DNA of 64,000 nucleotides, from positions 1-64,000 of the forward strand of contig NZ_JACESP010000010.1 of assembly GCF_013911755.1 (NCBI RefSeq). The letters are read 5' to 3'. Below the pieces are notes generated by a model. The model made no database searches, was not told the origin of the DNA, and was given only the letters and a program-made list of their open reading frames with translations. This stretch comes from Sphingosinicella sp. (GTDB lineage: Bacteria > Pseudomonadota > Alphaproteobacteria > Sphingomonadales > Sphingomonadaceae). A program made the position numbers and the translations under genes. Shown one piece after another: positions 33,118-44,193 of the stretch. How positions within the stretch are numbered: the first letter of the stretch is position 1; each line of letters starts with the position of its first letter.

Positions 33118-35187
33118 TCAGCGTTTGCCAATCGTTTCAGAAAAGAACGCCGCCTGATCGTGCCATAGCTGCTGCCACGCCGAGAAGCGGATCAGCCCGT
33201 GGGACTCACCGGGCAGCAGCACTGTGCGGACGTCGACACCCTGCCGCCGCAGCTTCTGCGCAAGGTCCACCGTTTCGCGCACGTCGACGTTCATGTCGTT
33301 GTCGCCGCTGAACAACACCACCGGCGAGCGCCAGCCCGCCACCGCGCCAAGCGGCGATGCCGCGAGCGCCGCCGCCTTGTCCGCCTCGCCCACGCCGAAG
33401 AACTCGCTGGGGTTCAGATGCCCCGGCACCGGCGAGGGCCAGCTCCAGTCGAACACGCCGTGGATCGCTGAGCCCGCCGCGAACACGTCTGAATTGCGCG
33501 CCAGCGCATGTCCGGTGAGCAACCCGCCGTAGGAGCCGCCCCAGATGCCGATACGCTTCGGGTCCACGTCGGCGCGCGCGGCGAGCCAGCGCCCCGCGCC
33601 CAGCACATCATTATATTCGGACGCCTTGCGCCACGCCCGCCCCGGCGCCTCGCGGAAATCGCGCCCATAGCCGACGCCCGAGCGGTAGTTGAGCGCGAGC
33701 ACGACATAGCCCATCTCCGCGAGCCGCCGGTTCATCGCATAGTCGTTCGCGTAATATCCGCTGAAGTGGAACGCCGGGAACATCTGCCGCGTCGGCCCGC
33801 CGTGCACGTAGACGAGCGCCGGGTGCGGCCCCTTGCCTTTCGGCAGGAACAGTTGCCCCGGCACGCTCTCTCCGTCCGATGCGGTAAGGCGCACCTGCTG
33901 CGGCGCGGGTGCGGCGAAGCTGTGGCGGTAGCCGTAATCCGCGGGCGTCTCCGCATAGGCCACCTTGCCCGTCGCGCTGTCCACGATCCGCAGCATCGCC
34001 GAATTGTCGGCGTCCGCCCCCGTCACCGCGACATGCCGCCCGTCGCCCGCCGCGCTCGCCAGCGCCAGCACGACGTCTTTCGTCTCCACCGCGCGTTCGC
34101 GCCCGCTGGAAACGGTGATGAGCGAGGCCTGGCGCGTATCGAGATCGCGGCAGTTGTGGATGACGAACAGCGTATCGGGCGCAGCAAGCTCGCTCTCCGC
34201 GACTTCGCATTTCTCCCCCGTCAGCGCACGCACCTTGCCGCCGCTCGCCGCATAGAGCCGCGCCCAGCCGTCTTCCTCGGCGCGGAACACCACGGTCTTG
34301 CTGTCGGACCAGCGCAGCAGCCCTTCGTCGTCGTCGGAGATGTAGGAGCCCCCGCGCGGTCCCGATTGCCACAGCGTCTGCGCCTTGCCGCCGCTCGCCG
34401 CCACCGTCTCCACGGCGACCGGCTGGTTTTCGAGGTTGTCGTAGGTCACCGTATGCTCGCGCCCCGGCCAGCGCAGGTACGCGACCGATTTGCCGTCGGG
34501 CGAAAGCACGGGGTGGCTCAGCCGGTCCGCGCCTGTCACCAGCCACGCCACGCGGTCGCTGCCGAGCGTATGGCGGCCGAGGAAGGACCAGCCGCCGCGA
34601 TCCTGCACGAAGAAGAAGCTCTTGCCGTCCGCCGCCCACGCGCGCTGCGCGAAGGCCGCGCCGCCGCGCACAAGCATTTCCGGCTTCGCATCAGCGGCAC
34701 CAACGGCCACGGCCCAGAGGTCCGCGCCGTTCCGATAGACGAGCCGCGATCCGTCCGGCGTGAATTCCGGCGAAGCGCCCTCGCCGATCTTCACCGGCGC
34801 CGCGCCGCCCGCGCTGGAGACGAGCCACAGCGTCGCCTTCGGTGGGGTCAGCAGGCTCGCAGGGTTATACCCGCCCGCCGCAAAGCCCGTCGTGAATGCC
34901 ACGTAAGCGCCGTCGGGGGAAATCTGGATGCCGGTGATCGGCGTGCCGTCCACGTCGCTTTGCGCGTGGAGCGCCGTGCGCTTGAAGCCCGCGCCGCGCG
35001 CAGCGAAGAGCTGCGTCTTGTCGCCCTGCTGCACGGTCCACGCGAAAGCGCCCGCGCGCGATGCGCTGATTTCGGTCGCCATCGGGAAGGCGAGGAACGC
35101 CGTGTCGTCGGCGGCAGAGGCAGCGGACGCCGCAGCGAGCGCCGCGCCGGCAAGCAAGAAACGGGAAACGAAAGATGAAACGCGCAT
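33118..35187 (-). CDS. S9-family prolyl oligopeptidase-type peptidase
   Basis: Exported serine peptidase of 689 residues: signal peptide (LLAGAALAAASAASA), an N-terminal WD40-like beta-propeller (GIQISPDGAYVAFTT, PVLSPDGKSVAYLRW) and a C-terminal alpha/beta-hydrolase domain. The nucleophile is in GIWGGSYGGLLTG near residue 550, the acid in SGDNDMNVD near 630 and the His in GESHGLIRF near 660. It resembles the acylaminoacyl/dipeptidyl peptidase branch. Probably periplasmic peptide scavenging. Confidence 0.92.
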   Translation of the reverse strand: MRVSSFVSRFLLAGAALAAASAASAADDTAFLAFPMATEISASRAGAFAWTVQQGDKTQLFAARGAGFKRTALHAQSDVDGTPITGIQISPDGAYVAFTTGFAAGGYNPASLLTPPKATLWLVSSAGGAAPVKIGEGASPEFTPDGSRLVYRNGADLWAVAVGAADAKPEMLVRGGAAFAQRAWAADGKSFFFVQDRGGWSFLGRHTLGSDRVAWLVTGADRLSHPVLSPDGKSVAYLRWPGREHTVTYDNLENQPVAVETVAASGGKAQTLWQSGPRGGSYISDDDEGLLRWSDSKTVVFRAEEDGWARLYAASGGKVRALTGEKCEVAESELAAPDTLFVIHNCRDLDTRQASLITVSSGRERAVETKDVVLALASAAGDGRHVAVTGADADNSAMLRIVDSATGKVAYAETPADYGYRHSFAAPAPQQVRLTASDGESVPGQLFLPKGKGPHPALVYVHGGPTRQMFPAFHFSGYYANDYAMNRRLAEMGYVVLALNYRSGVGYGRDFREAPGRAWRKASEYNDVLGAGRWLAARADVDPKRIGIWGGSYGGLLTGHALARNSDVFAAGSAIHGVFDWSWPSPVPGHLNPSEFFGVGEADKAAALAASPLGAVAGWRSPVVLFSGDNDMNVDVRETVDLAQKLRRQGVDVRTVLLPGESHGLIRFSAWQQLWHDQAAFFSETIGKR

Positions 35188-35252
35188 GACCGGGAGCCCT
35201 CCTGCTGAACGAAGGGGCGTGCGCCAGCGGCGCTATTCTCCCCTCGGGCGCT

Positions 35253-35534
35253 TTATGTCCCGATCTTATCCGAGCGCACCTGATTGGCAAATGCCTTTCC
35301 AGGCTTTGCGACGATCGCCCCGCCATCGTCGTCCCAGCGCATGAGCGAGAGTTTCGCCGCGTTAGCGCGCTGGCGGCGGTCCGGGAAGTGGCGGTGCGGA
35401 TAGGCGTGGGTGTCGAGCGTGCGCGCCAGCCGGTGGATTTCCGACTCATACTGCGCGAGCAGGCGGGGTTCGATGGCGGCGTCGCGCCGCATGATGGCGA
35501 TCTGCTCCTGGCGGAGGAGTCGGTTCAGGTCCAT
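35253..35534 (-). CDS. small conserved-looking protein of unknown function
   Basis: A 93-residue hydrophilic protein that begins MDLNRLLRQEQIAIMRRDAA, a helical motif I associate with short sphingomonad hypotheticals, and continues with many His/Arg residues. The start follows AAGGGAAATTC. No membrane segment or catalytic motif. It is the first of a run of small minus-strand genes ending near 36.7 kb. Confidence 0.65.
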   Translation of the reverse strand: MDLNRLLRQEQIAIMRRDAAIEPRLLAQYESEIHRLARTLDTHAYPHRHFPDRRQRANAAKLSLMRWDDDGGAIVAKPGKAFANQVRSDKIGT

Positions 35535-35561
35535 GAATTTCCCTTCAAGCGTGGCGAGCGG

Positions 35562-35891
35562 TCAGGCGTATTGCAGGGCGTCGCGGATCCTGGCGCCCGC
35601 AGCGCGCGAGCGGAGTGTGTCGACGGCGGCGCGGCAATCGGTTTCGCTGCGATACCCGGCGGCCTGCGCCAGGATCGTCCCGCTGGGCGCGCAGAAACGC
35701 CAGCGCCAGTCTCCGCCGCAATGGATCGTGGAGGTGAGGCTTTTCTCTTCCCCGCAATACACTTCGAAATAGCACACGGGTGCGAGGTTCAGCCGCAGTT
35801 CCGAATAGGTTTCGTCCGCGTCGTCGTTATCCGGTTCGCTGCCTCTGAATGAAGCCAGCGAAAATGTTTCGCGATTTGCATTTGAAAGCAC
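35562..35891 (-). CDS. small protein with DUF1508/YegP-like core
   Basis: A 109-residue protein starting at GTG 35891 behind GGAGAAATCGT. The acidic N-terminus is followed by CYFEVYCGEEKS and then WRWRFCAPSGTILAQAAGYR plus SETDCRAAVDTLR, which matches the strand-strand-helix logic of DUF1508 (…FRLKAxNGexI…S…Y…K..A…I). It is a distant relative of the YegP-like gene at 30418. Function unknown. Confidence 0.6.
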   Translation of the reverse strand: MLSNANRETFSLASFRGSEPDNDDADETYSELRLNLAPVCYFEVYCGEEKSLTSTIHCGGDWRWRFCAPSGTILAQAAGYRSETDCRAAVDTLRSRAAGARIRDALQYA

Positions 35892-36024
35892 ACGATTTCT
35901 CCTGGATGAGCAAGCGGGAGCACGAAGTCCCCCAGTCACGAGACGCTTGCGGCCAGAAATCGGGTGATGACGACTCCTAGCATATTTTCGGGTTGGCGGC
36001 GAACGCCAATTGGGGATCTGGCCG

Positions 36025-36282
36025 TTATTTCGGCCGGTTTACGGTTTTCTGCTGGTCGGCCTTGTGGATACGGTCGAGCTCTTCGGCATCGACTTCAAAG
36101 GCATAGGCCTTCCCCCCGCGGCGCACGTAGAGAAAGGCGGAAACGCCCTTGGGGTCTCCGCCGTCTGCGGGAAGAACCGTGTCCAGCTCCACCTGATATT
36201 CGCCCGCGGGCAGCGTGCCGTCGATCCCGCTCAGGGTGAAGGCACGCGCGAAGGCCAGCGTCCGGCGTTCAGTCGCCGTCAT
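36025..36282 (-). CDS. small unknown protein
   Basis: An 85-residue protein with AFTLSGIDGTLPAGEYQVELDTVLP and a predicted strand-rich core; no family recognised. Its start overlaps the stop of the upstream 74-residue gene (ATGA), so the two are co-translated. Confidence 0.7.
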   Translation of the reverse strand: MTATERRTLAFARAFTLSGIDGTLPAGEYQVELDTVLPADGGDPKGVSAFLYVRRGGKAYAFEVDAEELDRIHKADQQKTVNRPK

Positions 36283-36503
36283 TCTTCGGTGGCGGCCACC
36301 AGCTCGCGTTCCGCGTCGCGGGCGAGCTTGGCGGTCCGCACCTTTTCGCCTTCCAGCAGGTTTTTGGTGTGCTGCCGTGCGAGTTCGATCCAGCGGTCGC
36401 GCGCCAGGATCGCCTGTTGCCTCACGTTCGTCAGCACCGCCTCGGTGATGGCACGCTGGGCACTTGCGATCCGCTCCTGATAGAATTCCGTCTGGTCTTT
36501 CAT
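36279..36503 (-). CDS. small helical unknown protein
   Basis: A 74-residue, almost wholly helical, charged protein (FYQERIASAQRAITEAVLTN, ARDRWIELARQHTKNLLEGEK). It could form a coiled coil. It overlaps the next gene by ATGA. The ribosome site AAAGGG lies upstream of its ATG. Unknown role; the pair may form a complex. Confidence 0.7.
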   Translation of the reverse strand: MKDQTEFYQERIASAQRAITEAVLTNVRQQAILARDRWIELARQHTKNLLEGEKVRTAKLARDAERELVAATEE

Positions 36504-36532
36504 GTGGAGCCCTTTCGCTGGAAGATCGGCGC

Positions 36533-36694
36533 TTAGCCGATCAGGTCATAAACGATCTGCCGAAGCTGCAGGCGCGTCAGCCCGGAGGGCTCGCGCCGCG
36601 TGCCCGTGGGGGGCGCTGTGTTCGGCAAAGAAGAAGCTGTGCGGCGCGCCGGGTTCCGGCGTCCGTTTGTCATTTGGGTTTGCATATCTGTCAT
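36533..36694 (-). CDS. possible 53-residue protein
   Basis: Short frame ending GLTRLQLRQIVYDLIG, an amphipathic helix like those in short sphingomonad hypotheticals; the rest is Thr/Pro/Arg-rich and disordered. Several ATGs (36724, 36694, 36685, 36673) and no clear ribosome site leave the start uncertain. Shares strand with its neighbours. Confidence 0.4.
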   Translation of the reverse strand: MTDMQTQMTNGRRNPARRTASSLPNTAPPTGTRREPSGLTRLQLRQIVYDLIG

Positions 36695-36806
36695 TTGTCT
36701 TGGCCGCGCTGATCGCGGCATCATTGTGTTCTTGAAGCGTGTTCGCTTCGCAGTCGTGGGGCGGCCCGGCGAGTTTCGCCAGGCCTCCCGAACCCGTGAA
36801 GGGCTG

Positions 36807-37013
36807 TCAGGCCGATTTCAGGCTGACCGCACTCGTGCGGCCGCGCTGATCGCGCTCCAGCTCATAGCTGACGCGCTGGTCCTTATCGAGCGTCTCCATG
36901 CCCGCCATCTGGACGGCGGTGATGTGGACGAACGCGTCTTCGCCGGAGCCTTCGGGCGCGATGAAGCCATAGCCCTTCTGGGCGTTGAAGAATTTTACGG
37001 TGCCGATAGGCAT
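36807..37013 (-). CDS. cold-shock protein, CspA family
   Basis: A 68-residue single-stranded nucleic-acid-binding OB-fold protein. RNP1 KGYGFIAPE (13-21) and RNP2 DAFVHITAV (26-34) are present. It is expected to melt RNA structure in the cold or stationary phase. A promoter with 17-base spacing lies about 120 bases upstream, leaving a long leader typical of csp mRNAs. Confidence 0.95.
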   Translation of the reverse strand: MPIGTVKFFNAQKGYGFIAPEGSGEDAFVHITAVQMAGMETLDKDQRVSYELERDQRGRTSAVSLKSA

Positions 37014-37139
37014 AGTGTGTCTCAGTATTCAAATCGTGATCGTACCCGCGCACCACATGGCGGCGGGTGCCGAGAGGCCGGTGTTCTGAAAAGGGGTGCC
37101 GGAGCGCCGCAATCCGTCGCGCGCAACGTCAGCGAGACC

Positions 37140-37168
37140 TATATAGCGCATGTGGGGTTAATTTACAA
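37140..37168 (-). promoter_or_regulatory. sigma70-type promoter of the cold-shock gene
   Basis: Read on the minus strand: -35 TTGTAA (37168-37163), 17 bases, -10 TATATA (37145-37140). Transcription would start near 37133, giving a roughly 120-base 5' leader. Confidence 0.55.
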
Positions 37169-37218
37169 TGTCGGGGGATAGGCATGCCTAATATAAATTA
37201 GGCGGCTCTTCCATTGCT

Positions 37219-37515
37219 TCAGCCTTTAATAACAGCTTTGGTCAGCTCGCTGATCCGCGCATCAATGTCCACATCTGATACTTCAATTTTCAATTTATCT
37301 TGGATGAATTGGTGGCGAGCATCACTCTCCCGCAGGATCTCTGCCCACGTTTTGACCCAAAGCGTATAATTATTTCCCGTTTGCGCTACGCCACGCGCCC
37401 GATCGGACTGGTTGATTCGCGCTTCAACGGAGTCATCATATTCGCTGGTTATTAGAAAGAAATGCCACCGGGTACTAGTATGGCTGAAGTCCGGCTGCGT
37501 TCGCATGGCATTCAT
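37219..37515 (-). pseudogene. C-terminal part of frameshifted GHKL-nuclease gene
   Basis: A 98-residue frame beginning MNAMRTQPDFSHTSTRWHFF. Read backwards across its start, the same frame gives QVEDYMNAMR, which continues naturally from the GRKEL end of the upstream ATPase-nuclease frame, so this is most simply its displaced C-terminus: the last helix-strand units of the nuclease fold (FFLITSEYDD) and a helical tail. Its ATG also overlaps the upstream stop (ATGA), so it could in principle be made separately. AT-rich like the upstream gene. Confidence 0.6.
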
Positions 37516-39164
37516 ATAATCTTCAACCTGACAAGCTCTTTGCGACCAACCTTCAGAGAAGGGCGCTTCAGTTCGATCAGTAGATATTCACGATTGCCCT
37601 GCTCAGGACCCGGTACCACCCGCCCGAGAAACTGGTCCACTCGGCCGCGTTTACCATCTTGCTTGGTGACCTTTTCCTTTTTTCCTTTGCTACCAAGATC
37701 ATGGGCGACACGTTCCATTACTCGAGAAAGTCCTGCCTCTGGCAAGGTAAAATGAAACTGCTCACCAAACAGCCAAGTGTTATCGCGAACTAGCGCATCA
37801 AGATGGCCGCGCTCTTTCACAGTTTGGCGGTACTTGGGTTCAAAAACCATGCTGCGCAGAATGGACAGCGTCGCTACACGATCAGCGATTAGACTCGAAG
37901 ACGATATGATGTTTCCAAGTTCAGTACGCTGTAGCAACTCAGAAAACTCGTTTTGCTGCGCCTTAGGTAAATTGACGACTGCCCGGAGGATCGTCGAAAG
38001 TGCGTCTGGGTTGTGCTTCACCGCCTCCTTGAGAAAGGTAAGCGTCATCAACTTCAATGAGCTGTCAGCGCGAGCGAACTCGCGCGAGTGCGACGATACT
38101 GCATAAGTCGCAATATCGAAGACCTGACGCTCACGTTTCTCCACCTCGTCGCTGGGCTCTCCCTCGTATGGATACGCCCCTTGGTCCTTCAACTCTTGGA
38201 TCAAGCCCCTCGAAAGATCAGCCTGTCGCTGCCGAAAATAGTCCTTCAGATCCGATCGGATATGTTCGAGAACATGCAGAAAGTCAGGATCGTTAATGCC
38301 TTCAAGGTCCAAGAGATTTGCGTCTGCAAGCTCGCGGAAGAAAGAGCTATATGCATAGGCTGAGTAGGTAAAGTTCGGCGCCGTAACGTAAGCGGCCTGT
38401 GAGCCAAGAACGATTCCGTTGTCTCCACCAAAGAAAATTTGGCGGCTTTCAGTCGGCGTACTCCACTCGATAACCTTAACACGAAGATCTTCAATAATTC
38501 TATTTGGACATACAATAGTACTTTGCGGGATATCGTGCGTCTTATGTATTGTGATACGTGGATCAACTTCGAAACCGTTAAAGTATATTCGTGCATCTGG
38601 ATACTGTAGAACGTAAGGGGCGAAAATTGTACTGAATTGACGGAATGCGTCAGGGCTGTCTAGAATATCTAACGCCTCTTTCAGAGGCGATAGTTCAACT
38701 GTTGTTCCAATATCATCTTCGGTTTCGATCGCGTCGGCTCGATCACAATTTTCCAGATTGTTAGCCTGAATGGTCAGCGTCAACGCAGAGCGTTTTCCGT
38801 TTTTTTCTGACACACTCGTCCAGCGCGCGCGCCGGGCGAGCGAGAAGAACTTCAGCCGACCACGACCTTCTTTGCCATGTACCGCTCGCTCAAGCGCTTT
38901 CGTCTTTACTGTCGTGCGTTTGTGAGAAGCGCCTAGGTTGCTAAAATCATGATCCGCACGTTCCGGTGCGATCCCATGCCCATTGTCTATGATGCGGATC
39001 GCCACGATCCCGCCGAGTTCGTTTTTTTTAAGCTCTACCCGGACCTCGGTCGCGTCGGCGTCGAGCGCATTCCAGACGAACTCCGCGATCCCCTTGATAG
39101 GATCACGGGTGCTGGCATCCTTCTCGAGGAAGTCCTGTTTTGCCTGTAGGCTTAGGATCGTCAT
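37512..39164 (-). CDS. GHKL (MORC/MutL-like) ATPase with C-terminal PD-(D/E)XK nuclease domain, frame broken near the end
   Basis: A 550-residue protein. N-terminal GHKL ATPase: E28, N32 and D35 in AEFVWNALDADA, DNGHGI at 60-65, and the lid region HGKEGRGRLKFFSLARRARW at about 96-115, a pattern shared with MORC and MutL-type ATPases. The middle is helical. At the end, RVDQFLGR (D510) and YLLIELKRP (E531, K533) form a PD-(D/E)XK nuclease motif. The frame then stops within the domain; the continuation lies in the overlapping next ORF. Start ATG 39164 behind GTGGGA. Lower G+C than both neighbours. Role inferred: DNA-targeting defence. Confidence 0.82.
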   Translation of the reverse strand: MTILSLQAKQDFLEKDASTRDPIKGIAEFVWNALDADATEVRVELKKNELGGIVAIRIIDNGHGIAPERADHDFSNLGASHKRTTVKTKALERAVHGKEGRGRLKFFSLARRARWTSVSEKNGKRSALTLTIQANNLENCDRADAIETEDDIGTTVELSPLKEALDILDSPDAFRQFSTIFAPYVLQYPDARIYFNGFEVDPRITIHKTHDIPQSTIVCPNRIIEDLRVKVIEWSTPTESRQIFFGGDNGIVLGSQAAYVTAPNFTYSAYAYSSFFRELADANLLDLEGINDPDFLHVLEHIRSDLKDYFRQRQADLSRGLIQELKDQGAYPYEGEPSDEVEKRERQVFDIATYAVSSHSREFARADSSLKLMTLTFLKEAVKHNPDALSTILRAVVNLPKAQQNEFSELLQRTELGNIISSSSLIADRVATLSILRSMVFEPKYRQTVKERGHLDALVRDNTWLFGEQFHFTLPEAGLSRVMERVAHDLGSKGKKEKVTKQDGKRGRVDQFLGRVVPGPEQGNREYLLIELKRPSLKVGRKELVRLKII

Positions 39165-39292
39165 TCGTATTCCCACTCGTGATACGATGGCTTAGCCTGA
39201 GTAGTTAGATATCGCGAGAGGGAACGCTCGAAGTTTGACCGGGTGCGGGGACCTAAATCTCGAGAGCTATCGCCGTTCGGTCCAGTCAACAT
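39161..39292 (-). CDS. short ORF coupled to the GHKL gene
   Basis: A frame ending RSNFERSLSRYLTTQAKPSYHEWEYE whose TGA overlaps the GHKL start (ATGA). From the ATG at 39292 it gives 43 residues; the frame stays open further toward acnA, so the real start is uncertain. The tail reads like a genuine basic-then-acidic C-terminus. It may be a small partner or the remnant of a larger gene lost at the island edge. No family recognised. Confidence 0.4.
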   Translation of the reverse strand: MLTGPNGDSSRDLGPRTRSNFERSLSRYLTTQAKPSYHEWEYE

Positions 39293-39431
39293 TTTGACAA
39301 GCCCCTCTGCGACTTTCGTCCCCTTCCCAACCCCGCTCCCCTTCGTTAAAGCAGCCCCGACTCCGGCGGTTGCTGCGCTGCAATAGGCGCGTACGGCCGG
39401 GCCTGAATGGCAAGACAAGGGGATCGTGAAG

Positions 39432-42113
<2,682 letters not shown>

Positions 42114-42123
42114 AGATACGAGA

Positions 42124-42146
42124 GGGCGGGTTTCAGGCCCGCCCTA
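42124..42146. terminator. hairpin between acnA and HAD gene
   Basis: AGGGCGGG, loop TTTCAG, GCCCGCCCT (about 42123-42145), between convergent stops. It lacks a long T run but is a stable bidirectional hairpin that overlaps the HAD stop. Confidence 0.5.
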
Positions 42147-42812
42147 CTCCCATTCGATCACCTGCCAGCCGCGCACCTCCGCAAGCGCGCGCAGTTTCGG
42201 GGTGGGGTTGATCGCAAAGCCTTCGTCCGCCCATTCGAACATCGGCGCGTCGCTGTGGTGGTCTGAAAAGAAGCGCACGTGCAGCGTCTCGCGCGGCGGC
42301 AGCGCAGCCGTCACCATGTCGCGCTTCGCGCCGTCGTAGCAGTTTTCGCCGTCCAGCCTCGCCAGCACCGCGCCCGAAGCGTCGCGGCGGGATTTGGTGC
42401 CGACCACGTGCTCGACGCCCAGCCGCGCCGCGATGTCGTGCACATAAAACGCATAGGATGCCGTCGCGATCACCACGGTGCGGCCTTCCGCCTTCTCCGC
42501 GTCGATCCGCGCCTGCGCGCCCCGGAACGTGCGCCCCGGCACCATCCAGCGCGCGAAGCCCTCGGCGCGCGGCGCGATCCGGTCCATCGGCACGCACCGG
42601 CCCATCAGCAGCCGGTGGTTGATCTCTTTGAGCCGCCCCCGGCTGACGAAACCCGCGACGTAGGCCCCGCCCGCCAGCAGCGACACCGGCAGGAACAGCA
42701 GCCGCCACGGCGCCTCGTGCCACGCCCAGTAGATCAGCCAGGGCGAATAGGAACCGCCCCGCGTGATCGTCCTGTCCATGTCGAAAACGGAATACTGTAT
42801 TAGGTTACTCAA
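42144..42812 (-). CDS. HAD-superfamily phosphatase, subclass IB
   Basis: A 222-residue hydrolase. The nucleophile motif is DMDRT (residues 11-15), motif II is VIATASYAFYVHDIA, and motif III/IV is near FFSDHHSDAPMFEWAD. The set places it in the HAD-IB group (phosphoserine phosphatase-like). A hydrophobic region (LLFLPVSLLAGGAYVAGFV) near residues 38-57 suggests membrane association. Substrate unknown. Its ATG overlaps the stop of the upstream PLP enzyme. Confidence 0.88.
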   Translation of the reverse strand: MSNLIQYSVFDMDRTITRGGSYSPWLIYWAWHEAPWRLLFLPVSLLAGGAYVAGFVSRGRLKEINHRLLMGRCVPMDRIAPRAEGFARWMVPGRTFRGAQARIDAEKAEGRTVVIATASYAFYVHDIAARLGVEHVVGTKSRRDASGAVLARLDGENCYDGAKRDMVTAALPPRETLHVRFFSDHHSDAPMFEWADEGFAINPTPKLRALAEVRGWQVIEWE

Positions 42813-44116
42813 ACAGCCTCCAGCGCTTGCCTGAAGTCCGCGACTAGATCGTCTACATGCTCAACCCCGATCGACACCCGAACCAGATTGTCACTAATCC
42901 CCAGCTCCGCCTTCCGCGCGTCAGGCACCGACAGATGCGTCATCGCCGCCGGATGACTCGCCAAGCTCTCCGTCCCGCCGAGCGAGACAGCCAGCTTCAC
43001 CAGCGTCAGATTGTCGAGCAACCGAAACGCCTCCGCCTCCCCGCCCTTCACGATCACCGAGAAGGTCGAACCCGACCCCGTACAGTGCCGGTCGTATATG
43101 TCCCGCTGCGCACTCCCCGGCTCGAGGAACCCGAGATACCCAACCCGCTCGATCTTCGGATGATCGCGCAAGAAGGCGCAAAGCGTCCGCGCATTCGCCT
43201 CCGCCCGCTCCATCCGAAGCTGCACCGTCTCAAGGCTGCGCAGCAGCATCCACGACGTGTGCGGATCCGTGATCGTCCCGATGGTATTGCGCAGCGCTAG
43301 GATCGGCGCGAGCGCGGCCTTAGTCCCGATGCACGCCCCGCCCACCAGATCGGAATGCCCGCCAACATACTTGGTGAGCGAGTAGAGCGAGATATCCGCG
43401 CCGTGCCGCGTCGGCGCCTGAAAGACGGGGCCGAGAAACGTGTTGTCACACATGATGATCGGCGTCTCGCCCTCCGCGAACACCGCATCCCGTGCGGCAG
43501 CAACCGCCTCGATATCGACGAGATCGTTCGTGGGGTTCGCTGGACTTTCGAGATAGATCACCGAGACGCGCCCCTTCGCCTTCGCAGCGCGGAGCGTCTC
43601 CTCAATCGCCTCGCGGCTAGCCGACGCTCGAAAATCCATCCAGCCGACCGAGAACTTGCCGATCACGGCATCGATCAGCTTTTCAGTCGCGGCATAGAGC
43701 GGCGCGGAGTGGACGATAATGTCGCCCGGCCGCACATAGGCCATTAGCGCCGTGGTAATGGCCGACATGCCGGTCGAGAAAACGAGCGCATCTTCCGCGC
43801 CTTCCCACAGCGCGAGCCGGTCCTCCAGGATCTCCTGATCGGGACCATTGAACCGGCCGTAGACCAGGCCCTCCGCACCACCGGGACGCCGCCCGATGAT
43901 ACCTTCGAAGAACCGCTTGCCGTCCGCTGCGCTTTCGAAAACGTAGGTGGAGGTCAGAAAGATCGGCGGCTTCAGCGCACCCTCAGACAGCGTCGGGTCG
44001 TAGCCGTAACCCATCATGAGCGTAGAGGGGTGGAGCCGGCGCCCGCCAAGCTCCAGCGACTGCGGCTTCATCGCACGGCGGCGAGCCGGCGGCGGTTCTG
44101 CGTCTGTCATGTCCAC
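42809..44116 (-). CDS. Cys/Met metabolism PLP-dependent enzyme (cystathionine gamma-synthase/methionine gamma-lyase family)
   Basis: A 435-residue PLP fold-type I enzyme of transsulfuration. Present are FSTGMSAITTALMA, the cofactor Asp region in ICDNTFLG-like MCDNTFLGPVFQ, the Schiff-base lysine in LYSLTKYVGGHSD and the C-terminal SLGGTESLASHPAAMTH. Whether it makes cystathionine, homocysteine or cleaves methionine cannot be told. I keep the GTG at 44116 (well placed after GAGGGA); ATG 44110 is possible. It overlaps the HAD gene. Confidence 0.9.
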   Translation of the reverse strand: MDMTDAEPPPARRRAMKPQSLELGGRRLHPSTLMMGYGYDPTLSEGALKPPIFLTSTYVFESAADGKRFFEGIIGRRPGGAEGLVYGRFNGPDQEILEDRLALWEGAEDALVFSTGMSAITTALMAYVRPGDIIVHSAPLYAATEKLIDAVIGKFSVGWMDFRASASREAIEETLRAAKAKGRVSVIYLESPANPTNDLVDIEAVAAARDAVFAEGETPIIMCDNTFLGPVFQAPTRHGADISLYSLTKYVGGHSDLVGGACIGTKAALAPILALRNTIGTITDPHTSWMLLRSLETVQLRMERAEANARTLCAFLRDHPKIERVGYLGFLEPGSAQRDIYDRHCTGSGSTFSVIVKGGEAEAFRLLDNLTLVKLAVSLGGTESLASHPAAMTHLSVPDARKAELGISDNLVRVSIGVEHVDDLVADFRQALEAV

Positions 44117-44193
44117 AACCTATCCCTCTACCAGCGTGTCTGCAACGCATACGCCCTCAGACAGAACCAGGCGGATCATCGGTAATAAAAAAG

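Noticed and set aside
33508-35178. 556-codon plus-strand frame opposite the S9 peptidase
   Set aside because: No domain; antisense of a well-defined peptidase.
37184-37203. GCCTAA-TATAAA-TTAGGC hairpin as terminator of the GHKL gene
   Set aside because: Short stem and no T run; could be chance in AT-rich sequence.
37525-37545. Programmed -1 ribosomal frameshift in the GHKL gene
   Set aside because: No X-XXY-YYZ slippery sequence in the right frame; a one-base loss is simpler.
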